A DNA stretch of 64,000 bases from Przewalskia tangutica (lineage: Eukaryota > Streptophyta > Magnoliopsida > Solanales > Solanaceae), in NCBI GenBank assembly GCA_029844215.1, contig CM056726.1, positions 36,387,001-36,451,000 of the forward strand, given 5' to 3'. Shown here in pieces: positions 1 to 12,025 of this stretch. The notes beneath the pieces are model-generated. The model searched no databases, was not told the origin of the DNA, and worked only from the letters and a program-made list of their open reading frames with translations. A program made the translations under genes and the position numbers. Numbering within the stretch: the first letter of the stretch is position 1; every line of letters starts with the position of its first letter.

Positions 1-112
1 CTTCAACTTTTTTATAAGATACATCCACAATTAAGTTAATATTTTTATAAATTCTAATCATCTAATGGTCTTAATTTCGTATTATGAAATTAAGACCTCT
101 TAAACTTGGTCT
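1..112. other. AT-rich sequence, no feature recognised
   Basis: This short AT-rich stretch lies left of the hairpin MITE of copy A. It does not align with the sequence left of the copy B MITE, so the duplicated segment appears to begin near position 113. No coding potential is visible. Confidence 0.4.
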
Positions 113-124
113 CAGTTAGCAGGT

Positions 125-560
125 ATGTCCTCCAACTTTGGGTCTGCACAAGTAGGCACCTCAAATTGCTTCACTTTGTCAATTGAACAACCAAACTTAC
201 GAAATAATTATCTAGACACCTCTAAATTTATGTGTCATATCAATGTCACGTCACCATTTGTGTTTACATGTTCAACTTTATACAAGTTGAGGTGTCTACT
301 TGTGCACACCCAAAGTTGGAGGCCATACTTGCTAGATGAGGCCAAGTTTGAGAGTCTGTTTATGTATTATGTCAAACTATACGAAAAATAATATGAGTCA
401 CAATTCTTCTCATGTTAATATGATGAGAAAGTACATTTTAAAATGTTGGTCAAATTTACATAGTTTAAAATTTGAAATAAAAGTGTCACATAAATTAGAA
501 AAAAAATATCTTTTGATTAATAATAATAATACTATAATTATATATATGTGCAATATTAAA
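125..560. mobile_element. Hairpin MITE remnant (copy A)
   Basis: A segment at 129-161 (tccaactttgggtctgcaca and following) recurs in inverted orientation at about 278-322 (ending cacccaaagttgga). This gives a hairpin with arms of at least 33-45 bp. The flank at about 480-500 carries agtgtcacataaatta, one end of a Stowaway-like MITE better preserved in copy B. No transposase is present. Short ORFs here only reflect the inverted repeats. Confidence 0.55.
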
Positions 561-676
561 TAATGAAACTTGGGGCCTTAAATTAGGGGAGGTCTGAAGC
601 AATTACTTCAGGCGCTTCACCCTTGAGCCGACCTTGTTTCTAAGGAGTTCTTGGTATGTTCTACCTTAGTGCTAAA

Positions 677-2232
677 TGAAAGTATATTTATGTCTTAGAG
701 ACAATCTGTATTAGGAAAAATGTACTTTATACACATTCATATTTTATTAATGGAAATTAATTTTTTGACATTTGCAATTATTGAATTATTATTTGATTGT
801 TTATGATTCTATAATATGCATCCCTAGAGGTTACGTGGTTATTAATATGGTGAGATATTAATATTATAACGTAACTCTTAAATCAGTCTCGACTAATGAT
901 CTTCGAAAATGGGATATCGATGAAATGTGATAAGTCGACATGTGATCTGCATCATATCCTTAGAGAATGTAGTACGTCTCATCTGCTACGAGTTATGGTA
1001 ACTCATGATGGACATATGGATACTTGGGAAGTATTGGTATACCCTGTTGATATTCTGTTTGTTATATATGTCTAAAGTATGATCAGCGTGTGGGAGATAG
1101 AAGTCCTTAGACTTGAGGTCGATACGCACCTTGTCTACAGAGTAATATACTTTGATTCTGTCCTAAGCTCAAACGCCTTATAGGTTGAGATACAGCTTGT
1201 ATTGGGTATATTGCGAAGTGGATTAAAGGTTAGTTGAGCCAAGATTAGGATTCATTCCTCGGATGTATATTCGAGAGAGCACTCAACTTCTCAGTGATAT
1301 TAGGTTGACTAAGTCGTTGGCAAACGCAGTAGACATATCTATGATATGGTCTTGTTGTCAACTAATATTGATGAGATATAATGATCAAGCCATTTTTATA
1401 GACACTTGGCAGATCCTAGGTTTGATCGAGTGTGTCGTGAATGAAAGGATTTTATCTTCCCACATAGAGGTTCCAGTTTACCTGATTCGTGTAACTATAT
1501 TTCACATATTGAGTTCGTCTTTCGGCGCCGTCTAGGAGTTACGTGTAGACCCTAATGTGATTATTGTCGATATGTGAAGGCATGTAGGGTAACACTAAGT
1601 CAATTGATCAGTCGATCTAAGGATGTAATGAGAGAGAATATAAATGTTCGATTTATGATCGAGACATTTAAAAGAATAATGATTATTTAATTAAGTCGAT
1701 ATTGGATATTGGATTTAATTAAAATAGAAACGGAGTAAAATTAGACTAGGGACGCAACGCATGGGACCAAGGGCCGCGGTGCCACCCATTTAGAGTCGCG
1801 CCGCCGCCAGTGCAGTGGGTAGTCTGACTGACCCACTTCGCCTCGGTTTATGGGCCTAGACCACGTGGGAACCCTAGCTGCATTTTACACAACTATAAAT
1901 AGAGGATTCTATCATTATGTCATTACACTTAATTCACAAAGATTATTCTCTCCCGAAACTATGCCGGATTTCCTAGATTTCTGAAAGAGAAATTATATCC
2001 TAGTTTTCAGAATATGCAATCGAGGAACTATTGCGTGCTCACCCTCAGATTACACTTGAAGATTCCAGATTAGCAAACCGTAAGTTTTCGATCGAAATAT
2101 TACGGTTAACATTATACATGTTGTATGTATGCTTTTATCATTACATAATCATCCTGCAGTTCGTTGTCTTGTTGGGTTTGAAACCAAAATTTTCAAATTC
2201 CGCTGCGTACACGAACCCAACAAAACCCTAAA
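677..2232 (+). mobile_element. Solo LTR, Angela-type Ty1/copia
   Basis: The 1556-bp LTR begins TGAAAGTAT and ends CCCTAAA, where the related LTR at 28876-30472 ends CCCTACA. It is flanked by a perfect 5-bp target duplication ctaaa (672-676 and 2233-2237). Copy B has the uninterrupted site at 3962-3980, which proves the boundaries. No internal region or partner LTR exists, so this is the product of recombination between two LTRs. A TATA box lies at 1893-1901 and a GC-rich paired motif at about 1766-1815, just upstream of it. Confidence 0.9.
1893..1901 (+). promoter_or_regulatory. TATA box of Angela solo LTR
   Basis: ctataaata lies about 340 bp before the LTR end, with cacgtg (a G-box-like hexamer) about 30 bp upstream. 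The 28876 LTR has ctatataaac at the matching place. Confidence 0.6.
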
Positions 2233-3251
2233 CTAAAATAGGTCTTTCTCCACGTCTGCAGCAGGCATTATATTTAGCCAGTTTATAATTAATTTCAGGC
2301 CCACGAGACTGAAATAAAGGTATGAAGTTACAAATTTCACACAAAAAAGTCTGATGTTTGGAATATGATTTTACTTATGTAGTTCACGCTTCAAACATAT
2401 AGGTTTGAAGGTTAGACAATTTCCAACTTCAGACCGTATATATAATTTTTGAACTATCAAACTTAATTTTTTACTCTTACATCTAATTTTGAACTTCAGT
2501 ATGTATCATGATGTCACTAAGGCCATGTCGGACTGTTAGATTCGATCTTAAATCAATGGAGAACAGGTGACCTTTGAGGGTAGTGTACCAATCCCGAGGT
2601 GCCTGTTTCAGGTGACCCTTGAGGGCAGTATATCAGGCCGAAGTGCTTGATTCAGGCTATAAATGGCCTTGCGCAACTTACAAATGTGGAAGGATATACC
2701 TCATTTGCAAAGCCCAGAGGATGCACCATATACATATTCCATCAAGGTCACCTTAAAAGAAAATATTGTTAATGTCGAGTTGGCGGAGATTCTAATTTAA
2801 GCGAAGGGCAATAGAAAATATGACACGAACAATGGTGGGTTTGACCACTAGACTAAAAGTCGAGTGGAAGTCAACCTCCATCCTTTGTAACTAATCTTGC
2901 TTTGAAGCAATCACTCGAGTCATCAACCTTTCGTTAATTTCACCAGCTAAATTTTATTTAGGTCATTTTATAAAAACAAAAAATTAAGTTATGTTAACTT
3001 CACATTTGAGATAGTCCAAATGTGCAAGTCTATTTTAAATTGAAAAATGACTTAATCCACTCTATAGAAGATAATCAACTCTATAAGATATTACGAGAGA
3101 CTTAGTTTTTATTTTTTATTACCAATATCGTCACCCAATTTTTCTCTCTACATATTGCATGTTTATATGAAATTCAATTATTTATCTAAATAACGTCTAT
3201 TTATTTTCTAAGTAACATTTATCACATTCTTTAAAATAAGCATAAATTTAG

Positions 3252-3812
3252 TATTCCCTCCGTCCCAATTTATATGACACTTTTTGCTTCTCAGGAGTAA
3301 ATTTGACTACTCTTTGAAGCCAAATTTGATTAGATCAGCTCAATATTTTAAAATTAAAATTTTGATATTCAAAAGACATAATACATAAACAAACTCTAAA
3401 ACTTGGCCTCAACTAGCAAATATATCCTCCAACTTTGAGTGTGCACAAGTTGACACCTCAACTTGTCTTCACTTTGTCAATTGAACAATCCAACTTACAA
3501 AATGATTATCTAGACACCTCTAATTGTATGTGTCATGTCAATGTCACGTCAACATTTATGTTTACATTTTCAACTTTATACAAGTTGAGGTGTCTACTTG
3601 TGCACATCCAAAGTTGGAGGGCATATTTGCCAGATGAGACCAAATTTGAGGGTCTGTTTATGTATTATGACAAACTATACGAAAAGTAATATGAGTCGCA
3701 ATTTTTCTCATGTTAATGTGATGAGAAACTACATTTTAAAATGTTGGTCAAATTTACATAGTTTGAAATTTGAAAAAAGAAAAGTGTCACATAAATTAGG
3801 AAAAAATATCTT
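3252..3812. mobile_element. Stowaway-like MITE with nested hairpin MITE (copy B)
   Basis: The left end carries ccctccgtcccaatttatat followed by gacacttttt, the terminal inverted repeat typical of a widespread plant Stowaway-like MITE group. The inverse appears as aaagtgtcacataaatta near 3780-3800. Inside it a second inverted-repeat element spans about 3377-3669: cataatacataaac at the left end and gtttatgtattatg at the right, with arms of about 90 bp around a loop of about 110 bp. I could not find a target duplication for the inner element. Confidence 0.55.
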
Positions 3813-4721
3813 GAATAATAATAATATAATATAATTATATATATGTGCAATATTAAATAATGAAACTTGGCGCCTTAAATTAGGGGAGGTCTAAAGCAAT
3901 TACTTCAGGCGATTCACCCTTGAGTCGGCCTTGTTTCTAAGGAGTGCCTGGTATGTTCTACCTTAGTGCTAAAATAGGTCTTTCTCCATGTCTGCAGCAG
4001 GCATTATATTTAGCCAGTTTATAATTAATTTTAGGCCCACGAGACTGAAATAAAGGTATGAAGTTACAAATTTCACACAAAAAAAGTCTGAAGTTTGGAA
4101 TATGATTTTACTTATGTAGTTCACGCTTCAGACATATAGATTTGAAGGTTAGACAATTTCCAACTTCAGACGTATATATAATTTTTGAACTATCAAACTT
4201 AGTTTTTTACTCTTACATCTAATTTTGAACTTCAGTATGTATCATGATGTCACTAAGGCTATGTAGGACTGTTAGATTCGATCTTAAATCAATGGAAGCG
4301 GTGACCGCGAGGGTAGTGTACGATCAGGGTGCTGTTTGAGTGACCGCGAGGCGGTATATCGAGGCAAAGTGCTTGATTCAGGCTATAAATGGCATTGCGC
4401 AACTTACAAATGTGGAAGGATATACCTCATTTGCAAAGCCCAGATGATGCACCATATACAATTCCATCAAGGTTACCTTAAAAGAAAATATTGTTAATGT
4501 CGAGTTGGCAAAGATTCTAGTTGAAGCGAAGGGCAATAGACAATATGACACGAGCAATGGTGGGTTTGACCACTAGACTAAAAGTCGAGTGAAAGTCAAC
4601 CCCCTTCCTTTGTAACTAACCTTGCTTTGAAGCAATCACCCGAGTCATCAACCTTTGGTTTAATTTCACCAGCTAAATTTTATTTAGGTCATTTTATAAA
4701 ACCAAAAAATTAAGTTCTGTT

Positions 4722-5013
4722 TGTTGAGGATACCTAGTATATACACTAATATACACTAGTAATATACACCAGTAGTAGGCCTGTTATCTTGTTATGCTTT
4801 ACGTTTGTTTCTTGGCCCACAATTGTTAGGCCCATTTATTATTTCTTCTTTGATTCTATATACTTGTAACAATCTGGCTTGCTTTCATTTTTTTTAAAAC
4901 AGAAATAAAGATTAGAAAAGCTTGCGACTCTCTCTTTTCTTCTCTCTCTCGTCTTGCTTCTTCGAAACTTCCATGGCAGAGCTAAGTATACAGAGCTCTG
5001 CATAGTTTTAACA
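4722..5013 (+). repeat. 5' LTR of non-autonomous copia
   Basis: The LTR starts TGTTGAGG and ends TTTTAACA. It matches 7652-7947 closely, with small differences in the caccagtagtaggcctg stretch and in ctctct runs. A TATA-like tctatatac lies near 4856. Confidence 0.9.
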
Positions 5014-5026
5014 TGGTATCAGAGCC
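5014..5026 (+). promoter_or_regulatory. Primer binding site (initiator Met tRNA)
   Basis: tggtatcagagcc follows the LTR directly. It is complementary to the 3' end of plant initiator methionine tRNA, the usual copia primer. Confidence 0.9.
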
Positions 5027-7640
5027 ATAGATCCGAGAAGCGCGATTGAAGAAGGAGAATGCCATAATCGCAATTCGAAAATCGAGTGCGTTTTTAAATC
5101 GATAATCAGGAAAATCAAATTTGAAGAAGCAGAAATCTGCAATTGCAAACATAGAAATCACAGTCGCATCGATCAGAAATCGAAAATCAGAAAAACAGAG
5201 ATCGCAGAAATTGAAAATTGAAGAATGAAGTCGTGATTGCGATTTTCTTTCGGAAAAATAGAGAATCGAATTGAAGGAGATCGATTGAAGGAGTTCAATC
5301 GATCGAAAAACAGAGAAGTTCGAAAATCAGAAGATCGAACGTTTTTCTTCAGAAAAATCAGAAAAACGAAATCGAATGAGACAAAATATTGAGGTAATCT
5401 CTATAGTATATCGATCGATTTTGTTGTGAGTGACAACATAATCGATAGAGAATCAAAGTCGATTCATTCTATTTTTACTTACTGTTTTTTCCGATTATCG
5501 CATTTGTCGATTTAGTCGGATGGAGATATTATCGTTTTATGCGGATACACTCCGCCTTTGGCTATCGTTGCGACGTCGAAGATCGCCGCGGATAGTCGAG
5601 TTTCTGGAAACTCAACTTCATTTACTTTGTGTTGGTGAATTGAAGAAATTGGAGAAAAGATATTGATAGTTGTTGTGGTGTTGTTCTCTGGTCTGTGTTG
5701 TCGTTCGTCGTTGCTGTTTTCTGTTTGTATCAATTGTTGTTCTGTGTTGGCTTGCTGATTTTGATGTGGCCTCTAATGTTGGCGAATTGGTCAGTGACTG
5801 AAATAGTCGATGATTTTGTGTTAGCTTCTGTTCTGGTGTGGTTATTTCATTGCTGCTGCCAACTGTTTTAGCTGTTACTGCTGCTATTATAGCTACTGAT
5901 AATGGATTTCTGTGGTTGAGAAGACCATAGAGTAGGAAATGTCTATCGATAGAAGGATCGAAGAGTTCTTAGCGACAAACAGACTGAGAACCGAGGGATA
6001 CTTCGTCGGAGACTAGATATGGATAGAATAGTATGCGTGATGAGAATCGGGAGATTCTCTAGTCCAAGAATGACTAGAGAACGAAGAGGTTCTTGCCGCT
6101 TATCAAATTCTGCTGGTGCTGGTTCAGAATTGTAGTCTGCTGGTGCTGGTTCAGAACAAATTCATAGAGAGAATCGAGAGATTCTCTAGTCCGAGAGAGA
6201 CTAGAGAACGAGGGGTTCTCCGTCAAGATGAATCCAGTGGTTTCTGTCAAATTAAGAATAGAAACTAAGAGATTCAGTTTATAAAAGCCTGTAGCTGCTG
6301 ATATGATGGCTGCTGGTTCAGAATCAGAATTATAGTGTTCACGATATTCTTTGCTCACCATGTTGCGGCTATTCTCTGATATTATTTCTTTGCCAGTGCT
6401 ATTGCCATTTCTGTTAGCTGTTATTGGTCACTGGTGTTATGTTGTTGGTCACTGCTGGAAAATGCAAGTTCCGGGACTAGGAACTTGTAAATGTTGTGTC
6501 TGATGGGTTGTAGTGAGTGTATTGAATGCTACTATGGGATGGAACTGTTGCTGCTATGGTATCTAGTTTTGTACAGTTTCAAGGCACAAAAGAGTTAGTA
6601 TCCTCAATCTCAAAGAGTTAAACAGACGTTCACCTCTATGCAGAGGAAATATATTTTTCAAATATTCATATTGCTTAGGAGTTAGGACCAATATATAGTT
6701 AGTGGTAAGAATCTACTGTTATTGATTCCTCCACTGCTGCATTTGAAGTAGAAGTTACATCAATGTGGAGATTGCAAATAAGAAGAGCTTCACAGTTCAA
6801 ACAATACTACAAAAAGGCTTAACTCGACTGTCTGTCGATTTCCTCAACGGATTCGGAAAATGATTCAGGGCACTACCTGATGTTTCCTCAACATTATTAT
6901 GCAGAATTCATTGCGTCTAAAGCCATCTATTGCTTAAGATCAGTGGGTTCCTATGAGACTGCTGTGTTGCGACTGCTATCAGTGTTGTTGTAGATAAAAA
7001 TGCTAAGGGAAAATAGAATATCAACAGGCTAAAATGGTCGCTGTCGTTGCCTCTGCTGTTGAAGACGATCTGTGCAGATGCTTCTATCTGATTCATCACT
7101 GTAGAGAGGAGATGGTTTGTCAAACAATGACATCTTGGAGAAATCCAAAGTAAACGAAGATTCATGGAGCCAAGTTATTGAATCTCTTTTATTTGGTACT
7201 TCAACATCAATGATACTGTTGATTAGCTTCTTCAAGAGCTTTTGAAGGAAAGGTTGCAACAGTGTTTTTCATCCAAATCGCATCCAGGAAAGAACAAGGG
7301 ATAATACACATGACTGCTGGCCTGGGGCTTGAGTGGGAATTGCACCTAATTCTAAATGCTGGAGTAAGTGTTAACTTTCGTGATATTAGTGGTCGAACTA
7401 CCCTGCACCTGGCTTTGTCTGCTTCTCGTATTCGAGCAGCCCACACTGCTGTTGCTTCTGTGGCATTTCATATTGCCGGGTGTTGTTCTCATGTTGCTGC
7501 TCTGCTCCTGCCTCGAGCTGGTTGCTGCTGGTAGAGAAAAAGGGTTGTGGTCTCTGCTGATGTTGTAGCAGTTGCTGCACCTATCTGTTTTGGACATAAT
7601 CTCCAAGCTAGGACTGAAACCGATGTTTTCAGTGCCTAGC

Positions 7641-7651
7641 TTGAGGGGGCG
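7641..7651 (+). promoter_or_regulatory. Polypurine tract
   Basis: ttgagggggcg abuts the 3' LTR, as expected for second-strand priming. Confidence 0.7.
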
Positions 7652-7947
7652 TGTTGAGGATACCTAGTATATACACTAATATACACTAGTAATATACACG
7701 AAGTAGGCACATTATCTTGTTATGCTTTACGTTTGTTTCTTGGCCCACAATTGTTAGGCCCATTTATTATTTCTTCTTTGATTCTATATACTTGTAACAA
7801 TCTGGCTTGCTTTCATTTTTTTTAAAACAGAAATAAAGATTAGAAAAGCTTGGGCAGCTCTCTCTCTTTTCTTCTCTCTCTCGTGCTGCTTCTTCTCGAA
7901 ACTTCCATGGCAGAGCTAAGTATACAGAGCTCTGCATAGTTTTAACA
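7652..7947 (+). repeat. 3' LTR of non-autonomous copia
   Basis: It mirrors 4722-5013 and is followed by the second copy of TSD ctgtt at 7948-7952. Confidence 0.9.
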
Positions 7948-7983
7948 CTGTTAACTTCACATTTGAGATAGTCCAAATGGACA

Positions 7984-8460
7984 AGTAAAATGTGCAACTG
8001 CATCAAAGAAAATGTGTTTTTTCATTTTAAAATTTATATATCGATGATATAAAAAATAATTATATAATTAGGTAAATTAAAAGATTGCATGTACATTTAT
8101 TTAATATTATTGATTGAAAACCTAATATAAATAGTAAATAACCTGTTATAACAAATTAAATTATATATAATATAAAGAAATTATTATTTTATCAGCACAT
8201 ATAAATTAAATCGTTTTTTTCTTGTGCATACCAAACGTAAACTAAATGGAAGACAAATAGCCCCAAAATTAGGCAAAGAGGACTTTAATGAAAGAAATAA
8301 TCCCTGATTATTGTCTAATTCGAAAAATTAAATTTACTTTTTCTATTACAAGTCTAATATATTTTTCTAATACAAAACTAATATTATAATTACAATTGTA
8401 CAAGAACTCTACAATTTTGGTAAATAATATAACAAAATATGAAAGGTCAATATACACGGT
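7984..8460. other. AT-rich sequence without recognised gene
   Basis: This continues the segment whose third copy is C. Copy C lacks the equivalent of about 8091-8222. No coding, RNA or transposon end is recognised in the rest. Confidence 0.4.
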
Positions 8461-9390
8461 TGGGCTGTGTATATGACATTTTGTCACCCGCTGTCATAGC
8501 GGGCGACAGTCGTACTCTGAGACTGTCCCTAAATTCTTCAAATAGAATCAAGGAAGACCCTTAGTAAAAATGTTTGCAATTTGATATCGTGAAGGAACAT
8601 GGAGGACGCGTACTTGACCACGAGCTATATTTCTCAAACAAAATGGATATTCATCTCGATATGTTTAGTACATTGATGTTGGACAGGATTCCCAGATAGA
8701 TAAACCGCACTAACATTATCACATTAAACCAATGTAGCTTTGTTAATTGGAAAATGAAGTTCTAATAGAAGATTACGTAGCCAACATGACTCGGACACCA
8801 CATTGGCTACCCCACGGTACTCGGCTTATGCAGTAGACCGTGATAACGTTTCCTGACGTTTTGTTGACCACGAGACCAAGTTATCACCAAGAAATATACA
8901 ATAATGAGATGTCGAATGGTATCCGGCATCGACCCCAATCAGCATCTGTATATGACACAAGAGTAGAAACCGATGATGGATACAAATGCAACCGATACTC
9001 AATTGAGCCTTGTATGTATTGAATAATGCGTTTGAGCGTATGCATGTGCTCAATCCGTGGATCATACATAAACAAACATACTTGCAGGACTCCATAAGTA
9101 ATGTCGGGTCTCGTGAACGTCAGATACTGAAGGGCCCCTACAAGACTGCGATAGTGGATGAGATCCTCGTATGGTGTGCTGGTAGTAGCACTGAGCTTTG
9201 ATTTGGTATCAACCAGAGTAGCAGAAGGCTTACATGAGGACTTACCAACTCTCTTAATGATCTCAGATGCATACTTATTCAGTGATAAAAATAGACCACT
9301 TACATGGCGAGTGACTGCGATACCCAAAAAATAACTCAAGGGCCCTAAGTCTTTCATAACAAATTCTGAGCTGAGGAGGGTCATGATAGA
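8461..9390 (-). pseudogene. Copia RT C-terminus and RNase H remnant
   Basis: The best frame is 8884-9456. It encodes SSEFVMKDLGPLSYFLGIAV (end of the RT domain), then YRSLVGALQYLTFTRPDITY and the RNase H start SYTDADWG. Further downstream, other frames give the RNase H end HVPSRYQIANIFTKGLP near 8560. The frame breaks after TDADWG. Upstream of SSEF the sequence runs into the solo LTR at 9390, so the YVDD-containing half of RT is missing. Function is certainly lost. Confidence 0.8.
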
Positions 9391-11338
9391 TGTAACATTC
9401 CGAAATTTTGGGCAATTATTTGAGCACCTTAACGTAGGCAAGTAGATCCGGACCATGGGAATTTATGTATATTTACGTATGCTAATTGGAGATTAGTATA
9501 TAGAATGATGTAATCCCGAAATAAATTTGGACGTAACAAGTGTGATGACGGAAAGCGGAAATAAATTTGGTTCGTGCATAAAGAGGTTATGGACTAATGT
9601 CATATCACAAGAATTATGATATTGAGGATATGAATATTTTATAAGTTACCAAGATTTAAGTGAATCGGGGAAACAAAAATGAGTGGGATACGTGTAGGCC
9701 TTAAGTAGTCACTTAAGTGACAAAGACAACAACCCCAAAAAGGTATCAATTTATGAGATTAACATGTTGATAATCTATTAATGAGAGGGGGAGGTCCTGG
9801 TCTGTAAAAGCAGGCCCATTAAACACCTTTACTAATTACAAACCTACTTCATTTTAGATAGATGACTTTACCCTTCTTCCTAAGTCCTGCTAGTCTTCGT
9901 TATATTTACTGTTTATTGCTCAAGCTATCGTAAGTGGTTGAATTTGTCTTCCATTTTTAGTTTTGATGGTAAGTGGCCTGATATCTTGGTGATTCCAAAT
10001 ACCCTTTTAGTTGTTGTTGAGGCATCTCAATATATTCAGAAATCCTGGTAGTTAGCCCTTTTAAAACCAAATTTTCTTAAATTTTAGTTAGAACAAAACA
10101 TTCTGCAATATTGTTGCAAAACAACGTTCCAGCGAATTCAATACGGGATTATTAAGAGGATAATATTCGAGGTATGTTAAGGCAAATTATTTCTTTTTTT
10201 TTTACATGTTTCATGTAAAGAAACGTATTGTGATATTGCTCCATAGTTTACTCTACTCCTAGTACTTAAGGAATGTTCATATTATTGATTCTTATGTTAA
10301 AAGCATGTCTAAATATGTTCCTAGGTCCTTATTGAGGCATACGGAAAAGATATTGATATTCACAGTGTTAGCCGAGGGTACAAAAATACGATGTCACTCA
10401 GGATATTTTATTGTCATTCATGCATTTTTATTTGCATTGCATTCATGTATTACCCTGTACCACTTGTGATATGCACACTACTATATGGTAAATATTATAT
10501 ATATGTTGGGGATATACAGAAAGGGAAAGACGTTATATACGCACACCACATGCAGCTGGTGCAGACTATCACAAAAGAGCCCTAAGAGACCAATATTAGA
10601 GCATATGTGGCATGTATGTGTGACCGATATCAGGTTGTATGTGTGACCGATATAACCTAATGTACACAAAGTTATATCAGGTTGTCTATGTGACTGATAT
10701 AACCTGATGCCCACAGAGGCGGTTATGGGAAGGAAGATGCATGTGTGGCTAAATATTATACCGCATTTGCATTGCATAACATGTAGGCATATGTATTAGG
10801 TTCCCAGAGGTATTTACTAAAATCAGTTGTTTCTGTTTCAGATATTGTTATATTCCTGTTGTGCTATTATTCATATCTGACATACTCAGTACATCAGTCG
10901 TACTTACGTCCCCTTTGTCGGAGGACGCTGCGTTTCATGCCGCAGGTTCACATACACAATGTGATGATCCACGTTAGTAGGTTGCAGATTCAGCGGATTT
11001 TGGAGCACTCCCCTTGCTTCGGAGTGTCGGTTTATCTTGGTGCGGTAATGGTTGCGTGTGTATATGGGTATGACGGGGCCCTGTCCCAACTTTTTGATGT
11101 CATATACTCTTTAGAGGCTTGTAGATGATGTCATGTGGGTGTAGTAGCCTTGTATGGCCTTGTCGACCTTGGTGTTGGTATGTACATATATATAAGTTGG
11201 TTTCTGGTTATCTGATTTTCCATAATCTTTTAGGCTTAGGCCGTACTTAATTACGATTAGTTGTTAAATATATGAATGGCGGTACTCGAAGGGTGGGGTC
11301 CGGATGCCCATCGCGGCCCTCCGGTTTGGGTCGTAACA
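9391..11338 (+). mobile_element. Solo LTR, Ty3/gypsy chromovirus type, no TSD
   Basis: The 1948-bp unit begins TGTAACATTCC and ends GGGTCGTAACA. It shares short blocks, in the same order, with the other gypsy LTRs here: ctgcgtttcatgccgcag near 10927, a tccccttgcttcggag block near 11010, and acggggccctgtcc near 11070. It has a short internal repeat of tgtgaccgatataacct units at about 10610-10710. The flanks are ataga (left) and aaact (right), so the usual 5-bp duplication is missing. Confidence 0.7.
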
Positions 11339-12025
11339 AAACTTTGTATCCGAACATGTCTGTCTTAGGGATCTTTATTATAAAGGATTTTAAGTGGGGA
11401 TTGACATGATAACCCTTTATGAGGGAGAATGTTAAGGAGACATGTAGCAATTTGTAAAACATGATACCAAAAAGAATGAGGTAACGATGCATGGGCAAGC
11501 AAGGTCCGGATATTATTATTAATGGTATGAATTTTTTTCTTTCGGCCTTCCCATTTTGTGATGATGTATGAGGACAAGAAAATGAAAAGATATGTCATTA
11601 TTGTCACAAAAGTCACGAAACGGCCTGCTGTCAAATTCCCTACCATTATCACATTGAATGTTTTTAATTTTCTATTTAAATTGGGTACGGATGAAAGCTC
11701 TAAAATTTAATAAGGTTGAAAACACTTTAGACTTTTTGGATAAAGAAAAGGTCCACAAAATATTAGAGTAGTCATCCAAGAATAAAACATAATAGCGATG
11801 ACCCACAGAACTTAAAACGGGAAATATCCATAAATCACTTTGAATAATGTCAAACGACATCAAAGTACGAGACGTAGAAGATACAAATGGTAATCTGGCA
11901 TGTTTTCCTAATGGACACGAAGGACAAATAGGAGTACTACGCGTACTTTTACAAGCAATAAAATTATTACTACAAAGATAAGAAATAATAGACGACCCCG
12001 AATTACCTAAACGGGCATGCCACAA
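11339..12025 (-). pseudogene. Copia pre-integrase and integrase remnant
   Basis: The frame 11672-12025 encodes WHARLGN (pre-integrase), the zinc-binding CPSCPLGKHARLPF, then SDLW (first catalytic Asp of the DDE core) and YYVLFLDDYSNILWTF. Frames at 11365-11652 and 11247-11498 continue with a TYLFIF-type stretch and LNILPHKGLSCQSPLKILYN, the late integrase region. Frameshifts separate the parts, and the sequence ends at the solo LTR boundary. Confidence 0.75.

Larger units (their letters stand above)
113..3027 (+). repeat. Duplicated segment, copy A
   Basis: Positions 113-676 plus 2233-3027 align co-linearly with copy B at 3409-4721 plus 7948-7983. Shared blocks include a hairpin MITE, a stretch ending in gtgctaaa, and an anonymous 0.8-kb block containing the gctataaatggc and gggtttgaccactagact motifs. 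Copy A is broken only by the solo LTR at 677-2232. The copies differ by many substitutions, so the duplication is not recent. The 2238-3027 part has no open frame of note and I do not recognise it. Confidence 0.7.
5014..7651 (+). other. Non-coding interior of the copia derivative
   Basis: No domain is recognised in any frame. The region contains a direct repeat of about 45 bp built on gattctctagtcc plus actagagaacga (about 6050-6095 and 6180-6222), and two copies of ctgctggtgctggttcagaa (about 6110 and 6139). Between 7400 and 7600 it is rich in tgctgct runs, which create overlapping low-complexity frames on both strands. Confidence 0.6.
4722..7947 (+). mobile_element. Non-autonomous Ty1/copia element
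   Basis: This 3226-bp element has near-identical LTRs of 292 and 296 bp (TGTTGAGGATACC to TTTTAACA), a TSD ctgtt (4717-4721 and 7948-7952), a perfect initiator-tRNA primer binding site at 5014-5026 and a purine tract at 7641-7651. The 2.6-kb interior has no gag, protease, integrase or RT similarity and no long frame. It holds A-rich leader sequence and CTG-rich runs. Mobility would depend on enzymes supplied in trans. Empty sites in copies A and C show it inserted after the duplications. Confidence 0.9.
3409..7983 (+). repeat. Duplicated segment, copy B
   Basis: This is the co-linear partner of copy A. It is interrupted at 4722-7947 by a non-autonomous copia element and preserves the empty site for the solo LTR of copy A. 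In the GC-rich patch at about 4290-4370, differences from 2560-2640 cluster at caggtgac/cctg-type sites while flanking sequence matches well. Confidence 0.7.

Noticed and set aside
2600..2930. Possible host gene exon, because it is conserved between copies A and B
   Set aside because: Similarity between the copies includes stops and indels in all frames. Shared ancestry of a duplicated repeat explains it.
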